DNA of 64,000 nucleotides from Argyresthia goedartella (GCA_949825045.1 OX463813.1:27634001-27698000), one strand, 5' to 3'. Shown: positions 1 to 11,461, numbered from the stretch's first letter. Notes: generated by a model from the letters alone, not told the origin. Program-made: numbers and translations.

Positions 1-1080
1 TTGGAAGCTTAAAATAAATCATGCCCATTTCAAACCTGCATAGTTAAAAAAACACCAATTACCAAATTCATTTAGAGTGTGACCTAAATGTTGCCATGTG
101 GAAAAAAGTGGCGCACTCATTTTTTTCTTGGTTTTCTTGCCACGATAAACCAAGTATTTACTATACTTGAATGGTGATCAAAATAATAATGTACACAGCA
201 ACATTTAAAGGTTCAGACTTTTTATTTTCCGAGTGCCAGTCTCAAAAAAATTAAAAATATCAAAGCAAAAATTTCTAGTATACACTGTTTTACCAGCATA
301 ATATTATTTAAATTATAAAAAATACTGTTAAGAAATAACTGAATATTGCGTCACTTGAGATTTTCAAAAGTCTGTTTTGGCCTACTGCGGCGTTTTAATT
401 GTGGTAAAGGATGCGTGCCTGTGGTGCCCACATCCGGACACATGGACAACGTCGTGGTGACGCACTCCTCAAATTTTGGGGAATCCACTTTCCCCATTAA
501 AGAGCCAAATTTGTTGAGAGCAATGTGTCCGGAACAAAACTTAGAGCAAGCAAGATATCACTCCACAGAAGTGAAGCAAGGTTCTATGGTTAGTTGCTCA
601 CACGAAGTGCTTTCTCCCTTCCCATTACCGATCCCTTGTGTTTGTGTTAAAAGTATATAAAGACGTCAATTACGCATCAAGGCTTTATCAAACGGTTTCT
701 TTGGTTCCCGCCTTAAGTTGTTTTGTATTTACCGTCTTAGTGCGACTATTTCGAACGCGACATAACCACTACTCTCTGAATAATTTTGACAGCTCCATAT
801 AAGGAACACCGGCGATTGTCCATACATGAAGCGTCGACCAATCAGAATCGTCTAATTCGATTGATTTTTTATCATAAGGTAATCCTGTAAGATTCTTTAG
901 GATAAATTGTTGCTTGAGACCATTAAAAAATAAATGTTGTTAATTTATTTTGAGACTATTTTCAACCGACAAAGCTTGTGGCCAAATGGCTTCGTTTTTT
1001 TTCCATGTAATACATTGACAACAGACAAAAGTCACGCCTTTAATCAAAATATGATTTGGTAAAGCTTGGGTAGAGATAGT
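1..1080. other. no gene recognised
   Basis: AT-rich sequence. One open stretch at 346-660 starts with TTG, matches no family I know and has no domain signature, so I do not call it a gene. Confidence 0.5.
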
Positions 1081-1084
1081 GGTC

Positions 1085-1215
1085 CAGTACTGCCAAATCA
1101 AAGTCAAAGTCAAATTTATTTATTATTGTAGATACTGTGGGAGAACAAGAGCGAAACTCCCACAATTAGATTTTTAGATCTTTTTAAATAATTGGTTGTG
1201 CTTAATAAGCAGGAG
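1085..1215 (-). repeat. LINE 3'-end-like dispersed repeat with (TTTGAC)n tail
   Basis: Read on the minus strand this segment ends in short tandem TTTGAC units, a tail type I associate with CR1/Jockey-like LINEs of moths. About 85 bases (up to CCCACAGT) match a second copy at 8893-8985 on the plus strand, including AGATCTAAAAATC and GTGGGAGTTTC. It is a 3' fragment without coding sequence. Confidence 0.6.
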
Positions 1216-1704
1216 TAAATAATTACAAAATTATTAACAGCAAGGTCTGTGTTGATCCTGATTAACCCCATATAGTACCGTCATTTAAGTAATCTTGAAC
1301 ATTGTAATACATACCTCTTTTTCAACAGTCACTTTAACATGCTTTTTAAATTGCTCAAATGGCACACACAATCCACCCTACTACATAGTTGCCACTTACA
1401 GCAATGCTCTTTAAGTGGCAATTGGATAATGGCGTAGTGAGGATTTCACTGGACTAGACATAGAGGTATCTGTAAACTTGTATCATGATGCAAATAGGAA
1501 CACGAAGGTAATGGAATTATTCTTAAATACCAATTTATACCATAGATTTTATCTGGCCTCTCATGTCTTTATTACTAATATGAACAATTGTATATTAGTT
1601 ATATATTAGTATATTAGTTGTAGAAAATAGTTTTACTTTGATAGGTGGAGTTCACAGACGCTTCGAATATATGAGACAAAAGGAACAACTCCATGCAATT
1701 GATT
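1216..1704. other. no gene recognised
   Basis: AT-rich. I see no coding, RNA or repeat signature. Confidence 0.4.
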
Positions 1705-1772
1705 GAACACGAGTGAACACTGTTCTCGTAATTACTTTGAAGTAATTCCGAGAACAGTGTTAACTCGTGTTC
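1705..1772. repeat. 32-bp-arm hairpin
   Basis: Arms 1705-1736 and 1741-1772 are inverted copies with two mismatches around the 4-nt loop TTGA. The outer end of each arm reads GAACACGAGT. It may be a palindromic MITE core or a foldback relic. No protein is associated. Confidence 0.8.
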
Positions 1773-2220
1773 CATCTGTCGGGCCTAATATGAGGAGTGT
1801 GATGGCCGGATTAAAAATAATAAGAATTTAAAATACTGTCTAAGTGCCCTCTTTGGTGAGATTAGGTGCGGCGTATACTGAGTTCCGAATAAGAAATTTT
1901 TAACGTAACGAAGAAGTAGGTTTCTTTGCAAAAAAACGACAACAAAACATTTACAAGTCATCTTTTCTTGCCTGAGTGGTCAATAATTACTGAATCATCA
2001 TCATTGGCATTTTTTCAGATGTTTATTACAGCCGCTGTACATTCTGGGAAGTTGGTCTCCACAAGCGCTGTATCGCCAGGGACACAGTTAAGACTTGCCC
2101 AGGATCTACATCCCTCTCCCGACATCCCCAGCTTGATCCCAAGAACCAGCAGGTCGATACCTGGAGAACTGGTTTTGTTGCAGGAACTGCCGCTTTTCAA
2201 GTTGATTTGACTTGCGTCTT

Positions 2221-2275
2221 GAGATGACTCAATGAGAGGAGGCCTTTGCCCAGCAGTGGGGCACCGTCATGGCAA
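2221..2275 (+). repeat. LINE 3'-end motif
   Basis: GAGGCCTTTGCCCAGCAGTG resembles the 3' end common to many moth non-LTR elements. A related copy lies at 38176-38214 (GACCTTAGCCCCGCAGTGGG). Only the terminal fragment remains. Confidence 0.5.
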
Positions 2276-2432
2276 CAACACGACCTCTGTGGTGCTGCGT
2301 TAGTGGTGTAGTGGTTAGTATAAAAAAAATAAATGTTAAATTAATAATAAAAAAATAGTACATTGAGCAAGTAGGTAAGTAAGTACCTACATAATCTTAA
2401 AATATGAGGCTATGGTATGTAATCATTGCTTG

Positions 2433-4540
2433 CGTCCGGAGCACCTAAAGGAGTTGACTTCGGTGGGGGCTGGTGACGGTGGGGTTGCACTTCTGGGTTC
2501 GTTATGCAGCCTGGCAAACTTTATGTTAAAGTTAATAGGGAGGTGTGCCCTTTTCTTTACGGTGCCTCTCTGTGTGCCTTAAAGAAGAAGGACGGGGGCA
2601 TTCGCCCTATTGCTGTGGGGAGCGTTATTCGCCGTTTGGTGGCGAAATTGAGCTGTGGTGCGGCGAGGGATGCCCTGGCATCGCTGTTTCAACCCGTGCA
2701 GTTGGGGTTTGGTGTAGCTCTTGGTTGTGAGGCTGCCATTCATGCAACCAGGTCTTTTGCTATGAGTAGAGACGCCTCAGACGACATCATAATAAAAGTT
2801 GACGTGAAAAACGCTTTTAATACCGTTGAGCGAGATGTCATTTTGAGCAAGGTGTTGGCCTGCTGTCCGTCTTTGTACCCTTTCCTGCACCAGTGCTATA
2901 GTGACCCAACTAATTTGTTTTATGGTGGAAATTTGATCCAATCGCGGGTTGGTGTACAACAGGGTGATCCTTTGGGTCCCATGCTTTTTAGCCTGGCAAT
3001 TCAGGAGGTTGTGGCCTCGTTGCGTTCTTCGCTGAACGTGTGGTACCTGGACGATGGCACGATTGGTGGAAGTCCGGACGTGGTCATGGAGGATTTGGGA
3101 AGGCTAATACAGGGATTTTGTAACCTGGGACTTAGTCTTAATACTCAGAAGTGTGAGGTGTACTCCTGTTCTGGGCAATTCACGCAGGAGTTGAGCGCTG
3201 ACATCCATGCGGTTGTGCCGGGTGTTGTCCATGTAGCCAGGGAGGATTTTACACTTCTGGGAGCCCCTATTTTCCCGGAGGGTATACCGCGGGTTATTAA
3301 GACAAAGATAGATATTTTCGCGGCTTCCAAAAAGCACCTCAAGCAGCTCTCCGCCCATGTTGCCCTGACTATTTTAAAAAGTTGTCTCTCTTTTCCGAGA
3401 CTAACTTATTCCGTTAGGACTGCTCCGGTTTGGTTGCATAGACAGGCAACTCTAAGTTATGATGCGGTATTAAAGGATTTACTGGAGTGCATAATTATTG
3501 TGGAAATGTCCTCGACTCAGTGGGCGCAGGCTGCGCTGCCGATCCGGCATGGGGGTTTAGGTGTGCGACGCTTACAGGACACCGAGCTTCCAGCCTTTTT
3601 GGCTTCTTCGCATGGTGTTGTGGAACTCGTAACTCATATCTTGGGTATTAATGGTGACGGGTTTTGCATCCCTTTTGCGGAGGAGGCGGAGGGCTTATGG
3701 AAGGCTCGTTGTCCTGGAAGGGATCTGCCGGAGAGGTTGGATAGTCAGCGCGCGTGGGACGAGGCCATGTGTGAGGTGACTCGGGACGAGCTGCTTGCTC
3801 AGTCTGTGGGACCTGAGTTGGCGCGGTTGCGCGCGGTTTCTCAGCCCGACTCGGGCATGTGGCTGCACGCATTACCTTCTCCAAAGCTAGGCACTCTCTT
3901 GGACAATGATTCATTGCGTGTGGCAGTTGCCTTGCGTTTGGGATGCACAATCTGTCAGCCGCATCATTGCGTTTGTGGGGCATGGGTGGATGGTTTGGGT
4001 CGCCATGGCCTTCACTGCGTCAGGAGCGCTGGCAGGTTTTCTCGGCACCACGCAATAAATGACATTGTCCGTAGGGCTTTGGTTTCGGCCAACGTTCCCA
4101 GTGTGCTGGAGCCGCCTGGTCTGTGCCGTTCGGATGGGAAGCGTCCTGACGGACTGACATTGGTGCCATGGGAGAGAGGGCGGTCTCTTTTGTGGGATGC
4201 AACTTGTGTCTGCACGTTCGCAGCCTCCCATGTGGTTTCCACAACAGCCACTGCAGGTGCTGCGGCTGAATCAGCCGCTAGGCTGAAGTATCAAAAGTAT
4301 GCCGCTCTAGCTAACAGCTACATTTTCGTGCCGCTTGCTGTCGAGACGACTGGGGTGTGGGGGATACAAGGCAGACTATTTGTGAAAGAGTTGGGCCGAC
4401 GCCTCAGAGACAGAGGTTTTGACCACCGCTCCGGGGCATTTCTCATGCAGAGGATTTCCTTGGCTGTGCAGCGGGGTAACGCTGCCAGTGTCTTGGGAAC
4501 CTTTGGCAGGGAGATGTCCTGGGGCGGATTGTTTAGTTAG
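2433..4540 (+). pseudogene. reverse transcriptase with C-terminal restriction-like endonuclease (non-LTR-type), 5' damaged
   Basis: The long open frame starts at an ATG at 2504 and runs 678 codons. Its RT core shows KKKDGGIRPIAVGS (residues 27-40), VDVKNAFNTVERD (99-111), GVQQGDPLGPMLFS (150-163) and the catalytic YLDDG (181-185). A Cys/His cluster lies at 481-505. A PD-(D/E)XK-like region follows, with RPDG (547-550) and LLWDAT (562-567). This order is known for non-LTR elements with restriction-like endonucleases; I recall close relatives in many animal genomes but cannot name the clade. Codons in another frame at 2433-2530 read RPEHLKELTS then LANFML, fitting the family upstream of the ATG. 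The ATG is therefore probably a by-product of a 1-nt frameshift near 2527. The 5' end is missing. Confidence 0.8.
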
Positions 4541-4659
4541 TTTTTGGCATATTGCAGAGGATTTCCTTGGCTGTGCAGCGGGGTAACGCTGCCAGTGTCT
4601 TGGGAACCTTTGGCAGGGAGATGTCCTGGGGCGGATTGTTTAGTTAGTTTTTGGCATAT
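4446..4659 (+). repeat. 107-bp tandem duplication of the RT gene 3' end
   Basis: Two adjacent copies (4446-4552 and 4553-4659), identical by eye, cover the last ~30 codons, the stop codon and the start of the 3' UTR. The second copy lies after the stop, so the protein is unaffected. Confidence 0.95.
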
Positions 4660-4850
4660 AGATATATTATTTTATTGTTGATAGAATATTATTATTAATT
4701 TGTAATAGTGCATGATACTTGTACTTTTTTTGTAATCATTACACATACTTACGTACATAGCCTCGTATTAATAAACATTCTTGTGATTTTTTTCGGATAT
4801 CTTTAATTTAATAACGTCCTGTATACATCCCAGTAGGCTGCTAAGTCGTA

Positions 4851-4975
4851 GGTGCTATTCGTGGACAAAAATGTAAAACTAAATTTTAGTCCACGAATAG
4901 CACCTGGGTGCTATTCGTGGACTAGGCTAGGTGCTATTCGTGTAGGTGCTATTCAGACAGGTGCTATTCGTGGAC
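4851..4975. repeat. cluster of a 16-bp motif in direct and inverted copies
   Basis: GGTGCTATTCGTGGAC occurs at 4851-4866, 4907-4922 and 4960-4975, with shorter copies at 4930-4942 and 4945-4954 and one inverted copy at 4889-4904. The inverted copy and the 4907 copy form a perfect 18-bp-arm palindrome (4887-4904 and 4907-4924) with a 2-nt loop. Confidence 0.9.
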
Positions 4976-5036
4976 TACCTCAGGGAAGCGCAGCGAACAA
5001 CAAAAATTACTTAAAACAAACTTGAGTACACATAAA

Positions 5037-5120
5037 ATATTTAAAATATAAAAAGTGTTTTTGCTCATCCTTTTTTGCTGTGCAAATCAGTATTTTGGTT
5101 GTGCAATTAAATAATAGCCT
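5037..5120 (+). repeat. dispersed repeat, copy 1
   Basis: It matches 28903-28990 over about 80 bases, including AAAAAGTGTTTTTGCT and the TTAAATA end. The 28.9 kb copy is one arm of an inverted-repeat element, so this is probably an isolated arm of the same MITE family. Confidence 0.6.
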
Positions 5121-5329
5121 ATGTAAATGTGTATGTTTATGTTAAAACAAAAGAATGCCTTGCGTTAAAAAAAATATATTATCGCTCCGAAACTTCTTGA
5201 ATAAATGCAAACGTTTGAATAAAGTCACGCGTTTTCCCATACGAAGTGGCAGGAGCACATTTGTCGTCACGTTTAATCTCCCACGGTTCAACGTAAAGAA
5301 GACCGAAAAAGATACGTGTACTAAGAAAA

Positions 5330-5371
5330 ATTGTTAATATCTACACTAATAAAGAACATTGACTTTGACTT
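5330..5371 (+). repeat. LINE 3' terminus
   Basis: AATAAAGAACATTGACTTTG is the polyadenylation-signal-like end plus TTTGAC-type tail seen at LINE ends elsewhere in this window. No coding part is recognisable upstream. Confidence 0.45.
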
Positions 5372-5972
5372 TTGAACGGTTAAATTCTTCGGCTCCTCAA
5401 ATCTGGTCCAGTGTGCGTCGCCGCTGAGATTTAAGTCGGCACCTTTGTGAGCTATACAGGGCGCCCACAAATAACTTGAACTAGCCAGCTCGTTAAGTGA
5501 CCATTATACGAGCGTTGAGTGACTCATGTGATTCAAAGTGTTTGAGTGACAGCTCAGAATTGGGAGATAATCGCCTCATAAATATGCAGCTTGAGATTGA
5601 GTCGTTATTTTTATAACTTTTATTAGAACTGCAGTTCTAAATTGCTAGTAACGGCGACTATGTCCGCCTTTGCTCCCGCTTGGTGGAGCTGGTGTAGGTG
5701 GAGGCAAAGAGTTTCATTCATCTGACGTTAGTTTCAAAAGTATGTCACGTGATCTTTCAAAAACCACTCGACACTGGCATAATTAATCTCAAATGAGGTT
5801 AGCAAGCCATACATTTAAAGAAGAGATCAACAGTATTTGACAAATTTCACAGATAGACAGCCTCCAACTGCACTAGTGCCATCTGCAATGAGCTTTTAAT
5901 TGGTGTCACCGTAGAATTAAAACAAAATGTCACCTTGTTCGATACTTATAGATAGGTAGAAAAATACATATA
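5372..5972. other. no gene recognised
   Basis: Mixed-composition non-coding sequence. No long frame or structural repeat was seen. Confidence 0.4.
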
Positions 5973-6072
5973 GGGTCATGCCTTTTCCATACGGGAGGCA
6001 TAATTTTGCCCACTTTTAGCCATTTATTCAATTCGCCATATTGCATGACAGGGGGCTAGCCATTACGCAGCT
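5973..6072 (+). repeat. dispersed ~100-bp repeat (CATACGGG family)
   Basis: CCTTTTCCATACGGGAGGCA and, further on, CATGACAGGGGGCTAGCC also occur at 30293-30400, 33208-33338, 33418-33540 and 56700-56805, the last three inverted. Shorter relatives lie near 27283 and 28308. The spread suggests a SINE or the end of a DNA element. Confidence 0.6.
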
Positions 6073-6079
6073 ATGATGC

Positions 6080-7560
6080 AGATAAGGTTTCACCGTTAGA
6101 TTAGAACGTCCCTGTTATGTACTTCATACAAATTACTCATCGCATTGGCACATCGCCAGCACCGGGATTCAATATAATTCTCAATATAAATGATTTTTTA
6201 ACAATTCATAATTTTATAACTACTTAAAACATTTTTTACACTTATACATTTATTTCACTTAATATACGATAATTATATTTATTTTATTTCGGTTGTGATC
6301 AATGATAAGAGAATCTTATATTCTAGGACATATTTTCATGGTTTAGACATACACAATTATACTTATTTTTATGAATCGATCGCAACCAAAATTTAACAAG
6401 AATATAATCTCTTAAAAATATTCTTATGACTAAGAAATTGTGACACAATTGTAATTGTAATATATTATATTCTATCATAATTATAACACAAACTATTGGG
6501 ATGCCTACTTAAAACAAACATGATATGTTTAATTGAATGAAATATAGATCAAAAATAGGATTTCAAAATCAAAAGTGACCACATCCACTTTTGTCTGTTT
6601 GGCGAATTTTGGCCGAAGACCAGGAGAAATTTGGGCATTTAAAAATATTAAAACAAAATGTGGATTGGGCAACTTTTGACACAATTTTAATAAAAAATCT
6701 TATTTGCAGAACACAATTGTTACAAACAAAATTATTTCTGATTCAATAACTGTACACTTCTTAATACTGAAGTAAAGATGTGACAGTACACATTTCATAG
6801 AAAAAGATAAATAATAAGAAATCTTTATATTCTTCATTTGTTAACAAAAATATCTTAAAACTTTATACATTTATATCACATTGTATTTAACAAGAAATAA
6901 CGAATATACTTGGGACAAGCATAGCCTAAAGATGCCGAAATCCTAATTATATATTTAGCAGTCTAAATATATAAATAGCTGCACATAACGAATAAATGTA
7001 TTTACACGATAATCTAGTAAATAAGTAGGTACATTATAGATTATAGATAGATGTTACACAGATAAACATAAAGATGTTTTGACCCTTGTTCAATATTCAA
7101 CAAGAAAAATATTCAATATTCCTTCATTATTATTAAAAACATTGAATGACAAGGAATAGGACCGTTTTTATGCAATCTTTTATATTTTTACATTTAAACG
7201 TGAACAATTATTAACTCTACATCGTCGTTAATCCGTAAACCATAACAGAGATTCTGTTTAAAACTTAGCAATAATTATTTATTATCATGACAGATACAAT
7301 ATTTACTTGTTTACTGTATGGTTTCAGAACGAAATTCAAGATGGCCACCGCCATAACGACAAAACATATGAAATACGGATATAAATTAATTTATACATCG
7401 ATTAACATAGCACGTATATTGGCGAAATTAACTTAACTTAACTACACCCAAAGTGCTTTTAAGTAGATTATTGTGATAGTGGAACAGTGCGGGAGGGGTG
7501 TGGTTTTGAGACTACAGTAAGGGGTTTCCATATCACGCCTCCCGCAACACAGGACAGGAA
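6080..7560. other. AT-rich non-coding; possible 3' UTR of the PDZ gene
   Basis: It lies directly downstream of the minus-strand PDZ stop codon and contains several TTTATT hexamers (AATAAA on the minus strand, for example 6248 and ~7275). I cannot choose the real polyadenylation site. Confidence 0.35.
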
Positions 7561-7620
7561 CCTGCTCAATCAAGCGCTACGGTGAGGTTACACCGCTTTT
7601 TACAATCGCAGTGGAGATCT

Positions 7621-8382
7621 CTACCTAAAGATAACATTACTCGTATGCGACCCGCGATGCGAGCTATTCTCTCTCGGCGTATGTCTTCTGAAAGGATTCC
7701 AAGATGGCGCCCGCCTGGCTGAGGACCTCGCTGTGGCGGTGGTGGAGCCGCTGGAGGCTGTGGAGGCGGCTGACACGGAGCCCTGGTTGGAGTTCGGCTG
7801 TCTAGCTGTCTCGGGGGAAGACTTAACACTAGTTCGGTCCATGGGCGTCACCAGCCTGGCTGTGAGCGTGTCACCGGCTCGCTGCATCAGCCGCACCACC
7901 TCCTCGTGGGAGCTCCACTTGACGTCTGTGGAGCCGATGGACACTATGAAGTCGCCTTCCCTCATGCCGCCGATATCAGCCAGAGAATTCGGTTCCACAC
8001 TCGCAATGATAACAGGCGCATCGCCTCTTACCGAGAACCCAAAACCTTCCTCATCAGACTTCTGTACTGTCGATACATTGTAGTCACTCGCTGCCCTTCT
8101 GATCAGTTCGCCATTCTTGCCTCTTCTGTCCCTCATGTTTCTATTCTTCAATTTTCCATTTCCATAGACATCAGGCCTGTCCAACTTATTGAAACCATTC
8201 TCTGTGTTTGACCTGATGAAACTCTCATTGCTGACTTTGTGCCTGTAATCGCTGTATTTTGATTCGAAATTATCGATCACTTTCGGATGATAATCGCAGT
8301 TGTTGTTGTTGAAACTGTTTATGTATACGCCATTTTGTTTGGTGACCCTGCTAAGCTTTTTCTTCTCGTATTCAACTTGCAT
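7621..8382 (-). CDS. PDZ-domain protein, terminal coding exon (rhophilin-like)
   Basis: This 253-codon frame starts at an ATG and has one PDZ domain at about residues 103-180. The carboxylate-binding loop GFGF is at 113-116, followed by RGDAPVIIASVEP, REGDFIVSIG and KWSSHEEVV. The combination RGDAPV plus EGD-IV plus KW--HE-VV is what I recall of the rhophilin PDZ domain (Rho-GTPase scaffold), but no HR1 or BRO1 part is in view. The first 100 residues are Asn- and Lys-rich and the last 70 are Ser/Thr/Arg-rich, both probably disordered. An in-frame TAG lies directly before the ATG, and the preceding 25 bases are pyrimidine-rich and end in AG. This is therefore probably a 3' splice site, and the ATG need not be the start. 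The stop codon is genuine. Another PDZ scaffold is possible. Confidence 0.75.
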   Translation of the reverse strand: MQVEYEKKKLSRVTKQNGVYINSFNNNNCDYHPKVIDNFESKYSDYRHKVSNESFIRSNTENGFNKLDRPDVYGNGKLKNRNMRDRRGKNGELIRRAASDYNVSTVQKSDEEGFGFSVRGDAPVIIASVEPNSLADIGGMREGDFIVSIGSTDVKWSSHEEVVRLMQRAGDTLTARLVTPMDRTSVKSSPETARQPNSNQGSVSAASTASSGSTTATARSSARRAPSWNPFRRHTPRENSSHRGSHTSNVIFR

Positions 8383-8892
8383 CTATTGTGTGAGAAGTAA
8401 GAGTGAAGCCCACTAGACCACGGAGCTCTTAGACATAGAGATAATATAAATAAATAACAGACCAACAAAACTAACCCGACGGCCAAACAGATAACTAAAG
8501 TCGCCCGTATGAAATGTCCTTCGTGTGCCATTGATGCCAGCGACGCCGTTGCCAAGAAATCATTACCCTTCTTCCGGCGCAGTCGTCTAGAAATCTGTTT
8601 TGACTCACTAATACCTTCCGTACTTTAGCGCTTAAATAACTACAAAGTCCAAATTCAGAACCCAACAATTAACTGAGTTTCGTCTGGAACATAAAAATGT
8701 GCAAACTGACTTTACGGCATAACTTTTTTATGTATCGAATTCAGTTTTCCATCTGTTTGGAATCCTCCCGCGCGAAGGTGGAAAGGACTTTAAGTCTTCA
8801 TTTATATCTTGAGATGTTTATGTGGTCGCCGCTGTTCCCACATCGTTCCAATGACGCAAGGTATCCCAAGTGTGGGGCCTTCATATTTGTAT

Positions 8893-8985
8893 TAGTTAAG
8901 CACAACCTATTTTTAAAAGAGATCTAAAAATCAATCTGTGGGAGTTTCTACGCCCTTCTTCTCCTACAGTGGTCCAATGTAGAAG
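8893..8985 (+). repeat. LINE 3'-end-like repeat, copy of 1085-1215
   Basis: Opposite orientation to the first copy and without its TTTGAC tail. Confidence 0.55.
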
Positions 8986-9020
8986 AGGCAAAAAATGACG
9001 TTCGCTAAGTATATGTAAAT

Positions 9021-11460
9021 GTTTTTTTTTTTTTTATTGTTTATTTCAATTTTTTTTAAATAACATTACATATCAAAGTAATATACTCTAAAAACCACTG
9101 AGGTTTATCTAGGTACATTTCATTAGTGGTTGTCATGCGGTAGTACAATATAGTCGGTAGGTACTGTTAAGTAATTGTAGTTCACAATCACAATGTATTT
9201 TTACGCGCGTTCATAGCCTCAAAAACACATAAAAAACGAGTTCACATCCATCGAACCTAAGCATACCTACATGTATAGATACTATTCTATGCTGCATGCC
9301 CAAGAAAGCAACTCGATCGCTCGCTACTGTGTGTTGTGTCACAGATTAAATAATAGTTTTTGTGTAGTTGCCCTGAGTACCGGTTCTTTTGTTCTGAGCG
9401 GTGGGGATGTTATGGGTTCTTCTTGTGTGATGATAGTTGATTGGTTTTGCTTTTATTCTTTTTATTAGTATAGTTGCAAATAGTGTTTTTTTATTTTGTA
9501 TTTAAGGTTTGATGTATTTAATGATTCCTTGAGACATGGGGGTAGTTCGTTTATTAATCGGGGTAATATGTATTTATCGGTTCTTCGTCCGTAAGTGTTT
9601 GTGAAGCTAGATGTTGCAATAACTTTGTTGATGACTTTTCTCGTGCTGATTTTATGATTTATTGGTTGAAGAATATCTTTTCTGTGGTATTGTTCCACTA
9701 TCAACGCGAATTTTACCATGTCGTATATTGGTAAGACTTTACAATGCTTAAATAATTTTTCATAGTTGCCGTTACACGATAATTTGATATTTCTATGGAC
9801 TATTGATTTAAGTATTCTAAGTTGTAGTGTATATATTTTATCTAGGTTAGTTTTGAATGTACGACCATAACTTGTTAACCCGTAGTTGATTGTGGATTCT
9901 GCAAGTGCCATATAAATATTACGTAATACGTCGTAGGGTATCCTGTATCTGATTACATTAAGCCTGGCAAGTAAGGCGCGAAGTTTGTTGCATATTTTAT
10001 CGATATGCGGTTCCCAGTTGAGCCTGTCATCGATGGTAACTCCAAGGTACGTATGTAGCTTGTCTAACCTGGTCAATATTAATGCAGTCAACACAGTTCA
10101 TACTCCTTGAGTGCAGACAGTCGTGACTGTGAGTGAGTAGCCTAGCCATCTCATTACTGCGATTATGACTTGATCGTATATGCATCATCTGAGTTTTTTG
10201 TGCATTAAGAACGAGACCTGCGTATGACCATTTGCATAGCTCTGTGAAATCGTGTTGGAGCTTTTGTACTGCCCTAGTCATACTGGTATCACTAGCAATG
10301 AGGCATGTGTCGTCTGCAAATTGATACAAGGAGCAGTGTCTAATTACATTGATGACGTCATTTACATACACTTAGTAATGCAACGGGCCCAAAACTGACC
10401 CCTGCGCCGTTCCGATCGAGACATCTACATGGTCGCTGTATGAGTCGCCTACTCTGACCCTATAACTACGGTTTTTTAGATAATCTCTGCACCAATTTAG
10501 GAGCGGACCTCGAATGCCTGTATTTTCTAATTTGTTTATTAGTTGATCGTGTCGCAGAGTGTCGAAAGCTTTACTGTAGTCGATAAATACAAGTAGGACA
10601 TGTTGTTTTTTATCGAGATATGTATTAATTTCATTTGTAAAATTTGAAAGAAGCATAGTTGTGCTTTTATTTTGTCTGAATCCATATTGGGTATCAGTTA
10701 AGACTTGGTTATCCTCATAGTAATTGTGTAACATACCAGCTATGTATTTTTCGAAGATTTTGTCTAATATCGGCGATATTGTTATTGGCCTATAGTTCGA
10801 ATAGGTTATAGTTCTTTCCTTTTTTATAGATTGGTCTGACAATTCCTTGTTTTAGGCCGTTCGGATATATACCTGATATAACACTAGTGTTAATTAGCTT
10901 TGTGATAGCGGATACCATATTGTCTCCCGCAATCTTTACATCGATTGGTCGAATCTGGTCATGTCCCGGTGATTTGCGTATACAGATGTTATAAATGATC
11001 TTCTTTAATTTTATAATTTGTGGCTTTTTTGAAGAGTGTTGATTTATCTGATATGTTTGTGTATTGTGATTGATTTAGCAGTGGTACATCACAGCTTGGT
11101 ACTATGTCTGTAACATTTTTTACGAATTCCTCAGCGAAATTATTTGATACGGCGATGTGATCAAGTTGGTCAACACAGAAAGCTTTAGTTATTACTTCAT
11201 CAACCGATCTCACAATGCGTCCTGTTATGTTGTTCAGTATTTGCCATAGTTTTTTAGGGTCCGCTTTATTATCTATGATTTGTTTTTTGTAGAAATTGTT
11301 TCTTGATTTATCTATAAGTTTGTTTGTGTTGTTTCTGTGTGTAATGTATTCTAGTTTTAGTATTTTATTATTGGGATCTTTTTTTAGTTTTATTAAAAGT
11401 TTATCTCTCTTTGAGCATTCAGAGGTTATCTTTCTAGTTATCCATTTGCATATTATGTCT
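9021..11460 (-). pseudogene. non-LTR retrotransposon (Jockey/CR1-like) ORF2 relic
   Basis: Minus-strand homology runs from the endonuclease-RT linker near 11458 through RT to the C-terminus at 9465. RT blocks include YSNYRPITISPILDKIFEKY, FIDYSKAFDTLRHDQL, GTAQGSVLGP and FADDT. The thumb region shows YLGVTIDDRLNWEPHI. Lesions are visible: a TAA replaces the residue after GPLHY at 10372, and frameshifts lie near 10050 and 10980. The endonuclease is absent, so the copy is 5' truncated. A poly-T run at 9021-9035 (poly-A on the minus strand) probably marks its 3' end, leaving about 430 bases of 3' UTR. The plus-strand (TTTGAC)n at 11475 belongs to a different fragment. Confidence 0.85.
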
Positions 11461-11461
11461 A

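Noticed and set aside
346..660. 104-codon open frame
   Set aside because: It begins with TTG and shows no domain, signal peptide or promoter context; probably chance.
4851..4975. CRISPR-like array
   Set aside because: Repeats are unevenly spaced, partly inverted and of varying length, and the DNA is eukaryotic.
7566..7829. Pro-rich minus-strand frame overlapping the PDZ exon
   Set aside because: It is another reading frame of the same exon and resembles low-complexity noise.
8319..8555. Small membrane protein gene
   Set aside because: The frame begins with TTG, overlaps the PDZ exon and its probable splice acceptor, and lacks a donor; kept only as a question in the findings.
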